64,000 nucleotides of DNA, taken from NCBI RefSeq assembly GCF_025370935.1, contig NC_133476.1:10141399-10205398 (forward strand), written 5' to 3'. The notes under the pieces were generated by a model. It saw only the letters and a program-made list of their open reading frames with translations, did not search any database and was not told the origin of the DNA. This document shows positions 1 to 12,431 of this stretch, in pieces. Position 1 is the stretch's first letter. Each line of letters starts with the position of its first letter. The position numbers were made by a program, and so were the translations under genes. Origin of the DNA: Choristoneura fumiferana (lineage: Eukaryota > Arthropoda > Insecta > Lepidoptera > Tortricidae).

Positions 1-348
1 TTGTCATACCATCCATAATCAAGAATATAACTTTAAATTACGTAAATTATTTTAGAATAGGATTGTAACACATTGTTGTTGATTTTTTTTAGTATTTTTT
101 TATTAATTTTGATTTTTTGTCATTTTCTGGTAAGTATGCATACGCTTTGTAATTTAATTCGACTTTGTTTTGTATATTTTTTTTCAAACAAACTAAATAA
201 ATATTAAGTTATATTTAATTTAATAGTAATGAGTTTATCATACAGGCATGTGGCATATCTTCGAGTACCTACGCATGCTTCATTGCACGGATGAGTGAGC
301 AAGCATTCATAACTTTCACGCTATCTCAGTCGCTCTCAGGCAGCAGCA

Positions 349-479
349 GGGCTACTACGAAACTCGAAACTCGAAGTTCGTGTCGTGCGGTCTCTCTGAC
401 ACTATACTGTTTAATACGAGAGCGAGAGGGGCCGCACGACACGAACTTCGAGTTTCGAGTTTCGTAGTAAGTATAGCCC
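349..479. mobile_element. Hairpin MITE, family 'GGGCTACTACGAAA' (copy 1)
   Basis: The left half begins GGGCTACTACGAAACTCG and the right half is its near-perfect reverse complement, ending CGTAGTAAGTATAGCCC, with a short AT-richer centre that includes TACTGTTTAATACGAG. It therefore folds as one long hairpin. No coding capacity. Related copies lie at 19330-19461 (arm B), 52648-52783, 52779-52889 and 55517-55647. Confidence 0.75.
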
Positions 480-1227
480 TGCAGGCATCATCCGATGTTC
501 GATGTTCGACTTTGTCACCGTGACATGATTTATCCCCCATATCTACTGCACCTAAATCATTTGCAAGTTTTAAGATGGTATTTTAAAATTCTAATGCCAT
601 GAAGATGTGTTTATAAGCAGTAAATCTGAAAATTAAACTAAATCGTGTAAAAGTGAAGCACATAAAGTGGATCTATAAAATGAAGAAAAACATTCTGACA
701 TGAATATAAAAAGTTTTATGAGTTTGTATTTTATCCACAACACATTTTATAACACAAAATACCCTACTAATATTTATACCAACCGTAAAAATTTGTAATA
801 ATATTGTTGATTACATACATCTAGTTATGTGTACTTATATAGGCAGATTCAACAATGTATTTGAAACAAAAGTAAAGTAGGTACGTCGTTAATGTTACCT
901 TAATTAAACATACAATTTAAAAAGTTCAGTAAGTAGTTATGTTTTGTGTTGGGAGCTTTCGAGATACTTTGATGTATGAATTTAATTATACTTGTAATAA
1001 ATTAAATAATTGTGACTCCATATTTCGTTTCGTCAATTAATTCTTGTTTGTTTTCACAGCCTGTGTTTTAAAAGTAAAAGCTTGACGTTGGCTTCGTCAG
1101 GGAAAAATTACAGCAAACTCAATAAATTAAGTAGATCAAATTAATAGGTTTATTTTCCGCTTAAATTATATCTATAGGATACTAGTTGATGCCTTCTAAA
1201 ATAAAAAAGTAAATATTTAAATTATAT

Positions 1228-1490
1228 AAAACCCGGCCAAGTGAGTATTGGGATACATCCAGCATAAAAGAAAGAAATAAAGAAATGCATTTATTCACAA
1301 CACAATAATAGACAAAACTACACAGGACACAACAATATTATTAACAATATTATAAGGTTACGTATCTACGCTTTACTTTTTCTGCATGGTTAATATTTAT
1401 GCATAAGCCGTGGATATAGTCAGTCGGGCGAAAGAAGGACGGACGTGAAACTATAGGGGTTCTTTTAGGGCTACAGAATCCTAAAAACGA
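1228..1490 (-). repeat. Fragment of an abundant lepidopteran interspersed repeat
   Basis: It begins AACCCGGCCAAGTGAGTATT and ends near GGGGTTCTTTTAGGGCTAC, with AGGACGGACGTGAAACTATA between. These resemble the 'CCCGGCCAAGTGCGAG ... GGACGGAC ... GGAACCCTAAAA' repeat seen throughout moth and butterfly genomes (from memory, not searched). The middle is replaced by an A-rich stretch. The same fragment is present in inverted orientation in arm B near 18320-18580. Confidence 0.5.
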
Positions 1491-3726
1491 GCTCGAATCT
1501 ACGCAAAACTTTCAGACAATAGTAATAGAAACCCACGGTGTATATCTACAATCACCGTCATCTTTTTCAGTCTATAGTCTGCTACACTGACTTAGTAATT
1601 GCTTTCAGAATTCAACTGCTTCCCAGCTACCGCGTTTCAGTGCGTTAGTTCATGTTAAAACCTAAAAGTGTGCAAGTAAATATGTTTTTCATCTTCTACT
1701 GCCGTTTAATATAACAATGCCGTTAATCTCTGCTCTACAAATATGCAGCCCACTCTATATTGTAGCAAGCACAAACGGAAGCCATTATTTGGCAGGTATT
1801 AAATTCTCGCATTAATAATCTATTCGGGTTTAGTTTGGTATCGATATAGCCGTGGTACAGCACCAATGTACTGAATATATAAGCGGTATTTACAAATACA
1901 TACTAACACACACATGCACATAAAACATTGTACCTTGGTATACCTACATTTTCGAAGTTACGAAGAAACACCCACTCACTCATATAACCACTCTACGGGA
2001 TTCACTGTTCGTTAACTGTGAATTACTTGGATAACATTAGTGGTGGTAATTTTGTTAGTCCTCCTAAGAATAGTTTTTCTGTTACTCGACTACTAATAGC
2101 GCTCATCCAAATACGATTGATCATTGCAGACAACACGATACCTCGCTTGCAAAACAACAAAGACAGACAGATCACACACTTTCATTTTTATTGCCTCCTG
2201 AAAAATTCCTCGTATTTTTCATACTTACCGTTTGTTGTTTTGATACGATGATATGATACGTCTAATAATTTATTACTGGTTTATATCTGTGTAAACAGTG
2301 AAAAAATGTTTCAAAGCAGAATGTTCCACTTCGTCTCGAAATTATTTATTTTATGTTAGATTGGCAAATTCTAGTTTATAATAAAACACAGAAATATGTT
2401 CTTAGTCAGCCTCGCCGACCACTATCATATGACTAGCTAATATATACTGAAACATTCGACCAATCTTTGAAAGATTTCCCAAGTATTGAAGCCGAGTCCA
2501 TATTGACTCATAAATTTCTTATTTTTATTTTACTACCGATTTGTATCCATAATAATCACTTAATATATTTATTTCGTCATACTTTTTTGTTTATATTTTT
2601 TTATTACTAACATCGGAACTCATTACATACAGTGTTCATGTTTTTTTTTTTTACTCATAATGTCATTACTAAGAAACACATCTCAACTCCTAATGTTGTT
2701 ATTCAGAAAATTTGCCTTCATAACAGACGAATATCATAATTTTCTTATTAATAATGGCATTAATAAAAACGACACAAAAAAGTCAGCAAAAATAAAAAAA
2801 CGCCCGAAAAAAAAACACCGACAGAAAACGCCGCCAAAAAAGACAACTAAAAAGTAAAAAATAATTATGCACTACCTAGCTGTTGCCCGCGACTTCATCT
2901 GCGAAGGATTCGTTTATCCTTATCCCGGGGGTACTATGCTGATTTCCAGCAAAATTAGCCTAAGTTAATTAAGTATAAGTAAGTACCTTACCTACCTAGT
3001 ATTTTTTTTTTATCTAAGCGTCGTCGGTGTCGGGGGACCGCTAAGGTTAACAGGAAACTAAAGTACATATGTTGTATTTTTTAAAGTATGTATGAGTGTT
3101 GTATGATTAAGAAATAAATTAAAAGAAATATTAGTCTTAACAGAGTTACGAATATTGGCGTTATGAATTAGAATGATCAGGAGTTTCGCTCGTTAGTAAG
3201 TATAAGAAAATATATGAACACCAATATTAGTATGAACAAAGTGTATGATTAGTTATATTATGAATTCTGATGATCATGAGTCTCAATCGTTGGTATTAAA
3301 AAAAATATGAAGAGTGATGAGAATATTCTCAGGACTTAAATAGTTATGTGAAAAAATGCGCACCCATTGAAGCCTGACGAATTGAATAAGTTGGCGAATA
3401 TTCTAGTAAAAGCAAAAAAGTTTGACTGAGATGTTACTTGAATAACGATTAATACGTACCACCATAATAATTCTAAACTTATCTATACAGGTACAGATTT
3501 GATGATTTTAAGGCATGAAATCCCGAACATGTGATTTTGTTCCACATTTGTCAAATACTTGCTTTAAATTTCATATAATAAACGAAATTTCCAAAAGGTT
3601 CACATTACACAAAAGCTTGGATACATATATCGGTTACCCAGGTATTATGACGATCCCGTATATGGTTTTAAAATAATTTACACCTTTATGCTTCTGCGGT
3701 TTCTGAACAATCATTTTATTAAGTTA

Positions 3727-3775
3727 CTAGCTTTTGCCCGCGACTTCGTCCGCGTGGAATAGTAACTTTGGAAAG
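3727..3775 (+). repeat. Short 'GCCCGCGACTTCGTCCGCG' repeat fragment
   Basis: CTAGCTTTTGCCCGCGACTT, followed by CGTCCGCGTGGAATAG, is a motif very common in Lepidoptera as the head of a retroposon. It starts at the exact inner end of inverted arm A, and arm B has no counterpart at 16076. An insertion here could have defined the apparent breakpoint. Confidence 0.55.
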
Positions 3776-4168
3776 TATTTAATTTATTTAGGGTACCTAT
3801 TCTGCCAATAATAGCACATAGAAACTTCTACGGTTTACTGAAAATAACCTATTTTAATACATTGCTTTATATCTAAACTATTTTTTTTGTTCTTCCGTTC
3901 TTTGGTAAAACGTAAGTATTCTACCCTGCCAACACAAAAGGACTAATTCTTCATAGTGAGCTCTTGACATCTTACCTACGTCCTTTATTGTAAGTTAGGA
4001 GGGTAGGATTATAATTAAGACGGCATTCTTACTAAGCATTGCTACACATATTTCCGATAAATACTTATAGTAAATTTGTTTGGAATTCCTTACGAACTTT
4101 CATCCCCATATTTTCAAGTAGGTATGAAAAATGTCGAAATTTGAAAAGAGCCGGAACGAATGTTTTTT

Positions 4169-4600
4169 AGGGTTCCGTACCTCAAAGGGAAAAAAATGGA
4201 ACTCTTATAGGATGACTTTGCTGTCCGTCCGTCCGTCTGTCTGTCAAGACCCTTTATCCCGTAAACGTGCGGAGTATTTATCGAGTTGAAATTAAAACCC
4301 TAAACTCAAAAAAAGTTATAGGGTACTTCCGGCTGTCCTAGAAAACTAAATAAAGGAAGCTCTTATAGCAAATTTTATTCCCTTTATAGCAAAATAAGTA
4401 AGAAAAATTCTAAAAATCATATTTTTTCATGTCTGTCTGTCTATGTTAATGAGCCATGTAAAATGACCCCACATTGCGTACATTTTGCTTATGAGCTTGG
4501 CTCTGGTAACACTTGATATTCATAAATACCTATGCACGGAACCCTTGATGCGCGAGTTCGAGTCGATTTTAACCAGTTTTTTTTTGTTCTTATCGAATAC
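4169..4600 (+). repeat. Lepidopteran interspersed repeat, 'AGGGTTCCGTACCTC' type
   Basis: It opens with AGGGTTCCGTACCTCAAAGG, has a run of GTCCGTCCGTCCGTCTGTCTGTC and ends near TGCGCGAGTTCGAGTCG before a T-run. This matches a very abundant non-coding repeat of moths and butterflies. No open frame. A second, more diverged copy is at 41690-41935. Confidence 0.6.
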
Positions 4601-7600
4601 CTAAACACAAAGATTAATCGATTTATCTGTGATAATGACGACGTTCCATATAATTTTTCATCCTATTTCATCCCTCGCAGGTAAAACTTTCAAAAACCTT
4701 GAACAAATGTAACGGTTCGGATGTGTCACACGACGTCACTGGGAATAAATTAGTAGAAAATTGTTAGTGGGGCCATCTATGAAGGTTTGATGGAAACTCG
4801 AAACAAAAAACATGTCGACAAAGACAGTTAAATAAGAGTAATTGAGATTAGAATGTCGATGTAATTAAAGCAGGGATAATTTAGCAGTCAATTTAATGAG
4901 TAAATGTTAAATTTAATTGGAGATTAGAATTGTGTTGTTCGGGTATAATAATTAATGTAAAGAAACGCCATCTATGGTCAATTAGAGGAATTAATGGTAG
5001 GCGTCATGGAAATTAGTGAACTAATGCCGAACTGGGTTTAGCGGCAGATTAACCTGAGAGGCTATTTAGTTAGTTTCACGTGGGAATTATAGAGGTCGCT
5101 TTTGGTAATGGAAATGTAAATTTTATCTAAAACAGGAAATATGGTCACAAATTCATCAAAAATAGACATGATATAGTAATAGAATCATTAGTATTAGTCT
5201 ACAGTAGATCTTAGATACATTTGATGTTAATAATTATGTTAATTTAAAGAAATATCAACGAAAGCATCATGGAAAGCGCAAGTTGTCGAAATTAGCTAAA
5301 TAAGTTAAGAAAACCGAAAATGCAAGCATTACGTTAATCGTAGTATAGATCATTGGTTCATTATCTATTATAAATTTAAGTTTTCATTCAAACGGAGTAG
5401 TATTAGCAGAGTAATTACACATTTAGTTATGATGAAATTACAAGCACTCTGTCGCACTGACTTAAAGTAGGAACGTGGCGAAATTATAAGCAAATTTTGA
5501 GTAGCGTTAATACGACAAAGGGAACTATGAATAAGTGGCGCGAATTGGGGATACCAGTTTATAATTGTAGGCAAATTAGCTATTTTATAACGAACAATAG
5601 AAGTATGTAATTGGCTATTTATATTCAAAGAGTGTAGGGAGTAATAAGTAGAAAATTATCATTAGAAGTAAGATTATTGTTAGATAGGTTAAGGAAATTA
5701 AAACGTTGAGGTAAAATTGAAGTATTTGACAAAATACATATAAATATTTATTGAAAATTATTGTTGTAGCACAATATAAAAATGAAACTTATTTACTAGA
5801 ATAGTTAAGCTAGGATAGTGTCAAGATAAATAGGAAATTTTAGTTCAAAAATAAATTCTACGGTTAAAATTTGGCTATTTTGAGATAAGGATTTGGCAGA
5901 AGAAAAAGCGAGAGCTGGCAATGTCAACGTTGTCGACTTTGGTAAGCTTGGCGTCGTTTGGTCGCTTGGCGCGAAAAATACAGCAGAGGTCCCGGGAGAG
6001 AAGCTATAAATAGAGGTGACACAAAAGGGCGGGAGCCAGATGGATTTAGATTTCGTAAGAGTCAACATCGTTATTTTGCTAGTCGGGGGGTTTAGTTTCT
6101 GGCGCCATTTGTTAACAAATTAGAGTCAATAGTATCGCGTAATTTTATTTCATTAATTTTAATTGGGGTTTTTGATTTTATTTAATTGAATTACTTTTAA
6201 TTTACAAGAATGTGAGTATTTCTTCAGGAAGTAAAGTGTCGGGGTCTTGGTCATTAATCTTCGGAATAATGATTAACTCTCTGGTTTTTAATTATTTGTG
6301 AAATATTTAGTGCTGATTTTTCATTCGGAAAATCTTGTGTGAGGGAATCTTTGCGGTCTTGTGGCGGTAAAGTCCTTATTTGTTCTTGTAGTGTGGAGTG
6401 ATCGTTTTATAGCGTTTCATTTCAGCCACGTATATTTTGTACTAACCCATAACTTTTCTGTGTGTTTTTCCCACTAATGGAAAATGACTTTGGTTCCTCC
6501 ATAACGTACCTTGGTTGAGTTAAGTCCGTCTATATCGTCTGACCTAACGGTGACAACCGTGGACGAAATAGGCTTCCACTTCCTGAAGCTGTGGCGGCTT
6601 CAGCGCAATTACTGTCGTACCAGCACCAGTGGATTCTGTTTGTCTTTTGTAACGACTAAGTAGCGCTCGTCGAATGAATGCGTGTCTTGTTGACGCTTGG
6701 TTTGTACTAAGAAATCAGAATTCCTGTCCCTATTTATTTACGTATTTTATGCACAACGTTAGGTATTCTGCTGTTCCGCGGGGCTCTCCGTCATAGGGAC
6801 TTTCCTTCGGGAAGTTGAGAGCTCAGCACCATTTAGGGACCGATAGGGCTTTAGGTATACACACAATCATTGTTGATAGGAGATTAGAAGAATCATTGCA
6901 CCGTGAATTTCTACATTACACTAAATGTACATGTGGGATTAATTCTTAGTTTTGCTAATCAACAGACAGAGAGTAGGGGCCTCAGGCAAGCTTAAAGTAC
7001 AATTGTAGGATTTATTAGGCTATATAGGTAGGGAAGTTCATAGGGTTAGCTAGAGTAGCGTTTCCTTACACCGGGAAAAGTTATATTTTTTACTACCACA
7101 CAATTAGTTCACCTATGAGGGTTTTCCTCCAAATTGCTAACTCCAACACAGAGCTAGGGAAAGCTTAAACTCGCACACATAGTTTTAGGCATAACTAGAT
7201 TTAGAAATAAATAGTTAACATAAATTTATTTAGTATTACGTCAAAACTTTCATTATACAAAACTTAGTTCATAAGAACTTTGACTACGAATACTTTATTA
7301 ATTAGTAAGTTGACTTCAATTTAAAAACAAAATACGGTTTTGATCATTTTGTTAAGAGTAAATAACAATAAATATTTTAGCTGTTTTCCTATAATGAATA
7401 AGCGGGAATTGATATGACCGATCTCATAGCTAAGTGGACAATTAATGCAGATAACTTACTGAATAATTATTTAACACAATTATCATCTAATTTCGATTTG
7501 AATTACGATTGCCAGCTAAATAAGCTTTGTTTTGATAAAATTAATATCAAACATCATATTCATACTTTTGATCAGATCTCATCAAATTATGTCTAGTAAT

Positions 7601-8834
7601 AAGTTAGAGATAAAATCGTAGAGGGTTTTTGGACCATCTATCAATTAAAATACAAAAGTCTTTCGTGTTATAAATACATACTAGCTGTTTTAGTTGTCGT
7701 ACCTATTACATTGAGTGAACGGATGTAGAATCCTGATACGGTCGATAGCTTACGTTGACACATACAGGCAACAGTCTATCTGGAAATTTACGTACTTTTT
7801 CATTCGATCTCGATTTAAACATAATTGATTAAGGATTGATAGTTGAAACAGTTTATTGTTCATTTAAAATATATGAATTGAGACAAAAATAGTCATAGAC
7901 GAGTCCAAAACCTAATTACAGGTTATCTTGAATACCCAAGGTTTATCTAGTTATAAGCTAGTTAGATTTATTAACGCTTGTGTTCTGGGCGTAAAGTATA
8001 GAAATCGGTACTTACTTTCTGCTTTTACTCTGGTAACGCAAATGCTGGTAGAACTAGAAAATTAGACTAAGTAGATAGCTCATTAAATAATGAAAGTCAC
8101 TATGAGATTAGTAATTATACCAACATAAAATTATGTCTAAATTAAGACAATTCCATATATCTAAGATAGATAAGACATAATCTAAATTAAGAGATACTAG
8201 TGCCTATAGTAAAATGAATAGCTGTAGTGTCTAAACTCATTCCTGAACTAATTATCAAAGTTATAATTAAGCATCTCATAGAGTATTTAATATAAGCATA
8301 GAATAAGTAACATAAGTCTAACTAGATTCAACTTGTTACAAAACATTGTGTTTTATTTCCATACTTTGATTTGAATGCCCGAAAGTTAGTGCTTAGTCTA
8401 GTAAAATCACAACTTGACATATCCATAGAGATATATTGCTCTGGTGTGCGAAAGGAAAGAGTGGGTGGAGGTAGAGACTCTCGAGACCTTGAGTCTCGGT
8501 ATTAAACTTATTTTAAGTCAAAATAGATTTCAGAAGTAATTACAAACACAACTCTATCCGTAGTAGAAATATTTCCTCTCATTTTTCCAAACTGATTATT
8601 CTAGGTAACCTGAAAGATCCATTTCTAGAACCATCCAGTCTAAACATACTGTTAAATTCACATCTCAGTAATTAAAGTTTCACCCTAAAGTTCAGTAGAG
8701 TTCAATCTAGAGTCAAAATTTCACGAAGTTAGGTACTGCATAATTAATTATAACATTTAGAAACACAACTGTAGGCTTTTCAAATTAATTCTCAAATAAA
8801 AGCACTTAGGGTTAATTAGCTGGGGCATAAGGTA
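4601..8834. other. AT-rich non-coding stretch, possibly a decayed LTR element
   Basis: About 4.2 kb without a credible reading frame. The only structured part is near 5990-6115. On the plus strand, GCTATAAATAGAGG resembles a core promoter; about 100 bases later comes TCTGGCGCCATTTGTTAAC. The TGGCGCC motif is what many insect LTR elements use to bind their tRNA primer. I find no second LTR copy and no Gag or Pol motif downstream, so a decayed LTR retrotransposon is only a possibility. The stretch stops at an assembly gap. Confidence 0.3.
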
Positions 8835-8934
8835 NNNNNNNNNNNNNNNNNNNNNNNNNNNNNNNNNNNNNNNNNNNNNNNNNNNNNNNNNNNNNNNNNN
8901 NNNNNNNNNNNNNNNNNNNNNNNNNNNNNNNNNN
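8835..8934. other. Assembly gap (100 N)
   Basis: Exactly 100 N, the conventional length for a join of unknown size. The two arms of the large inverted duplication lie on opposite sides of it. Any open frame drawn through it is meaningless. Confidence 0.98.
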
Positions 8935-9863
8935 ACCTATTGTCCCGTCCCGTTTTCGTGATGGGTATTATTGGGTTGTCATTGGACCTGTAAACTTGTC
9001 CGAATATCAAGTCACTTGGATATTAAAAAATGCGTTAAAATGTAGGTAAGTACTTGTAATATTTGAAACTAATAGACGTTAAGTTAATAAAATAAATTGT
9101 CACTTTTTGATAGATATAATGAGCGGCAAAAAAGATGGCCCTCAAATGTATGCAGAATCGGTAATTCTGTATGAAGGGTGGGCCAATTTTTTGCCGCTGA
9201 GCTACCCGCTGAGTATATTTTATTAAACTTTCAATTAATATTCTGTAAAATATAGCTTTTAGTACCTAACTTGATTTCGCTTAGAACACAATTACGATTA
9301 GGTATGGTACCTACATAGGTATTATTTTTAAAATATACAACAAATATTCTTTAAGACCACCACAAATCAGTAACAATAAGTTTACAAAAAGACAAAATGC
9401 AGGGGAGATAATAGGCTTATCGCTTAAAGCGGTCACACCAGACATACATCAGACATGGCGGGACTGAGCCTGGAAAAGTATCAATAAGTTATTCTCAATT
9501 CCATCAGAATTGCGATCACGTAACCAGAACCTTAAGTTGACGAGGTCATTGTTCTACTACATTTTCCTTAACATAAATTTCTTCAGTAATAGTTCTCGGT
9601 AAGAACTCCGTTTTCCAATACATACAATTAAATGCATTTCCCGATTCGCGAGATGGATGGGGCGAACTCCCGACGCTCCGTCAGTTGTGAAATAAAAGGC
9701 ACGCTTCATCGATAAAGGACCATGGCTAACTTTATATGGAAGGTGGACCAAAAACCAACAGAGCTAAGATTTATGTCATTAAATAGGTATTTACTTACGT
9801 CTTTATTTCATTTCTCTGGGCAGAAAGTTCAGTTCCATTGCAGAACTGATATATTAATATTTA
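8935..9863. other. Non-coding stretch, no gene seen
   Basis: AT-rich sequence between the gap and a MITE. Apart from the short hairpin at 9122-9198 I see nothing. The short open frames at 9557-9913 on either strand have no recognisable content. Confidence 0.5.
9122..9198. repeat. 77-nt imperfect hairpin
   Basis: AGCGGCAAAAAAGATGGCCC at the left pairs with GGGCCAATTTTTTGCCGCT at the right. The inner ends GCAGAAT and ATTCTG close a 5-nt loop near CGGTA. The size and shape suit a small MITE, or less likely a miRNA-precursor-like fold. No target duplication is obvious. Confidence 0.6.
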
Positions 9864-10184
9864 AGGCTGGAAACAGTGCTCGACCGACGGTACGTCCTGA
9901 CCGTACGTCCTGACCGTCGGTTGCGAAAATTCATTCAGTGCTACGCTGACGGCGAACTGCGACACGTCGCGTGTGCACAGTTCACAGGTCGGTGGCTCCG
10001 TCAGCGAAGCACTGAACGCATCCATACAATCTCATAGCTCGTCGCGGTCGACCGACGCCGCGCGACCGACGAGCCGGACCGACGGCTCGACCGACCGTAC
10101 GCGCGCACCAAATCACGCAATCGCATTCATAGATTTGCATAGATATAGCTACGCTGACCGTCGGTCGAGCACTGCTTCCAGCCT
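9864..10184. mobile_element. MITE with GC-rich inverted ends and TA flanks
   Basis: The ends are AGGCTGGAAACAGTGCTCGA on the left and, on the right, the reverse complement of AGGCTGGAAGCAGTGCTCGA; both continue into CCGACGG. TA dinucleotides at 9862-9863 and 10185-10186 look like a target duplication, which would suit a Tc1/mariner-type non-autonomous element. The 321-bp interior holds repeated GACCGTACG and CCGACGG units. The two overlapping open frames in opposite directions here are by-products of this GC-rich palindromic sequence. Confidence 0.75.
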
Positions 10185-10405
10185 TAGTCAGAGTAAATGC
10201 TATGTACTTATGGGGAAACTGTGTTTTACTTACAGAATACCCGCAGAACACCTTATATAAAATCTTAAATAATATTGAGGGTATATTGACGCTTAAGTTA
10301 GGTTCTAGTTGTGTCCTAGATCTAAGTGCTACTTATCGTAATGTTATCTATTTTGTGAGTGTTTACGTATTCAATTAATTATCTAACTTTTTGTTAACTA
10401 CTGAT

Positions 10406-10407
<2 letters not shown>

Positions 10408-10436
<29 letters not shown>
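10408..10436. repeat. (TA)n microsatellite
   Basis: About 14 uninterrupted TA units. Confidence 0.95.
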
Positions 10437-10439
<3 letters not shown>

Positions 10440-12431
10440 ATACTTAACTATGGCAGAGAAGGACGCATTGTGGGCTAGCGTACGCAAAATAAAGCTGCAA
10501 GTGGTGTTAAAAGCATGAAAATCGGAGTGATTGTTTTTTAGGCCATACGAATCAATTTAATCCGTAGCAATAAAAAAAAAACAAAAAAGGAGAGGAGCTA
10601 TGACGTCATCTACTTTTTGTATGGAAAAAATGTACTGAACCTGTGTGTGATATCTAATGAAAGGGCTTACTAAGACAATTCTAAAAATATATCACATCAT
10701 TATATTGCTCACTTGTTTTAAATTAAATAAAGATCATTTTCAAAACATACCAGTTTGGGCTCCTCCAGATATGATACGGTTGAATCATTATTTGTAAAAT
10801 ATACCTAAATGATATGTAATAGCCTCATACCCAACCCAAAAGCAATTTTGATAATATTAAGGTTTCTTAGGTAATTTTTCTTTGTCTTCTTCTTATTATT
10901 ATTTTATTTGAATTCTCATCCTCCTTGGTTCTTGCTGTTTGCTTCTGAAACCATTGCCAGCGCACGCCGCGCGCAGCTCATTAGGATGCTGTTTTGCAAT
11001 ACTGAGTCAACGCACTGCTGTTTTTGAATTTTTACTGCCATTTTCAATATACCTAATGTCAACTGTGTAAATTTTTTTAAGAGTTGACATTGTATTGCAG
11101 AATAAATCAGGGTTAAAATACTATTGCAAAACAGCATCCGATTATAAGGTGTACTGTACCTACTGTTCATGTAAAACACAATTTCTCGAAGATCGTACTT
11201 ATACAGACTCAAATGTGTATATCTCGATTATGCAATGTAATTCAACTTTGTACCCATATCAATCAATCAATCAATCAAATACTATATTTTACATAAAAAC
11301 ATTAACACACGAACGAAATAAAGTACATACACAGACCTTTTTAATTACCTAACTCTCAGCTCTGTTGGTTATTGGTCCATTTTGACGCATCTCATAGCAG
11401 TATCAGTTCGAATAGTTGTCCATTTTCGATATCTTAAAATCTAAGTTCTTGGGACGATTTATTTGGACTGCAAGTGGTGAAACCACCTTACCTATTCACT
11501 CGGATACCGCGCAACGAAAGTGCGAGGATATTTAGTTATGATTGGACATTTCTGCACGAGTGAGTAATTTTCAAGCTTGTAATTAGGTAATTCTTTTATC
11601 TAATAAAAAACGAAACAGTTAAGTAGATTTATAGTTATCACTTATTTTTATACCCACATGTTGTTAACCACTCAAACAACAGAAAATTAAAAGGAGAATG
11701 AAATAATGCAAGATAATCTTTTTCTGACTGCGGATTTAAAAAAAAAACGCTTACATAACTATCATCTTTTATTGGATAAGTCCTAACTAAAATTATGTGA
11801 AACATTAATTTATTCACGACTAGATTGTATTACGGAACGCTACAAACTTTATTTTAAAACTAATTGCCTCTTCGCACAGTTCAAATAATTTGGAAGTTGC
11901 CTCGAACGGTTTCGAAGTACCTATTTCTAAGTTACATATACTTAAAAACTACTCAAAGTCCTGACTCTGCCACCATTTAAACATTACTGACGGCAGAACT
12001 TTGGGCATGCAAGTGATTCTAGTGCAATTTTGAGAGTAAAATATGAGGGACTGTTTCCTGTAACATCTTATCTATATCAAAAATTAGGTATATTTTTTTA
12101 TATCAATGGAATGATTAATATCAATTGTATATTTATTGTTAATTTGATTGGATTCGGCTGCATTTTAAATTGTATAATAAATTGTAATAATGATTTTTAT
12201 ATAGTACTAAAATATTAACATGTAAAATTTGTAATTTTATGAATAAATGAATATGAATATGAATACTATATATGAATATTCATACGTTTTTTGTATATTC
12301 AGTTTCATACTTTTACAGGTAGGAGCTTCAAGATCGGGTCACGAATCACAAATCTCACGTATATTCAGGGTTTCGTGACCAATGAGATTGTATTGCTAAA
12401 CTTCACATAGTTATACTATTATATTGATTTC
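10437..12431. other. Non-coding stretch with small repeats
   Basis: No gene seen. Visible structure: 10857-10909 shares TTAAGGTTTCTTAGGTAA and the following T-rich tract with 15885-15940, the 3' UTR of a non-LTR retrotransposon. An 18-bp inverted pair, GGATGCTGTTTTGCAATA at 10984 and its complement near 11123, brackets 120 bases. A tetranucleotide run (CAAT)n lies at 11259-11279. Near 12335-12390, GGGTCACGAA and TTCGTGACC face each other. Confidence 0.5.

Larger units (their letters stand above)
1..3726. repeat. Arm A of a large inverted duplication
   Basis: Read on the opposite strand, this segment matches 16077-19809 almost base for base, with scattered substitutions and small indels. The inner end is sharp: after TCATTTTATTAAGTTA (ends 3726) the two arms diverge. 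The outer end is not seen because the match is still running at base 1. The arm carries a hairpin MITE near 349-479, a fragment of an abundant lepidopteran interspersed repeat near 1228-1490, and a short 'CTGTTGCCCGCGACTTC' fragment near 2879. I see no convincing gene; the short open frames (for example 2018-2251 and 2660-2857) are low-complexity or lack an ATG. It could be an inverted segmental duplication, two copies of a long non-autonomous element, or an assembly effect. Confidence 0.9.

Noticed and set aside
2018..2251. 77-residue frame present in both inverted arms (also 17549-17782)
   Set aside because: It starts at GTG, has no family resemblance, and its conservation is explained by the duplication itself.
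2660..2857. Lys-rich 65-residue frame
   Set aside because: A low-complexity A-rich tract (KKRPKKKHR-type); the other arm lacks an equivalent open frame of that length.
8816..9010. Minus-strand frame across the first N run
   Set aside because: It exists only because N codons are counted as open.
9973..10260. Overlapping 95- and 89-residue frames on opposite strands
   Set aside because: They lie inside a GC-rich palindromic MITE; composition alone keeps the frames open.
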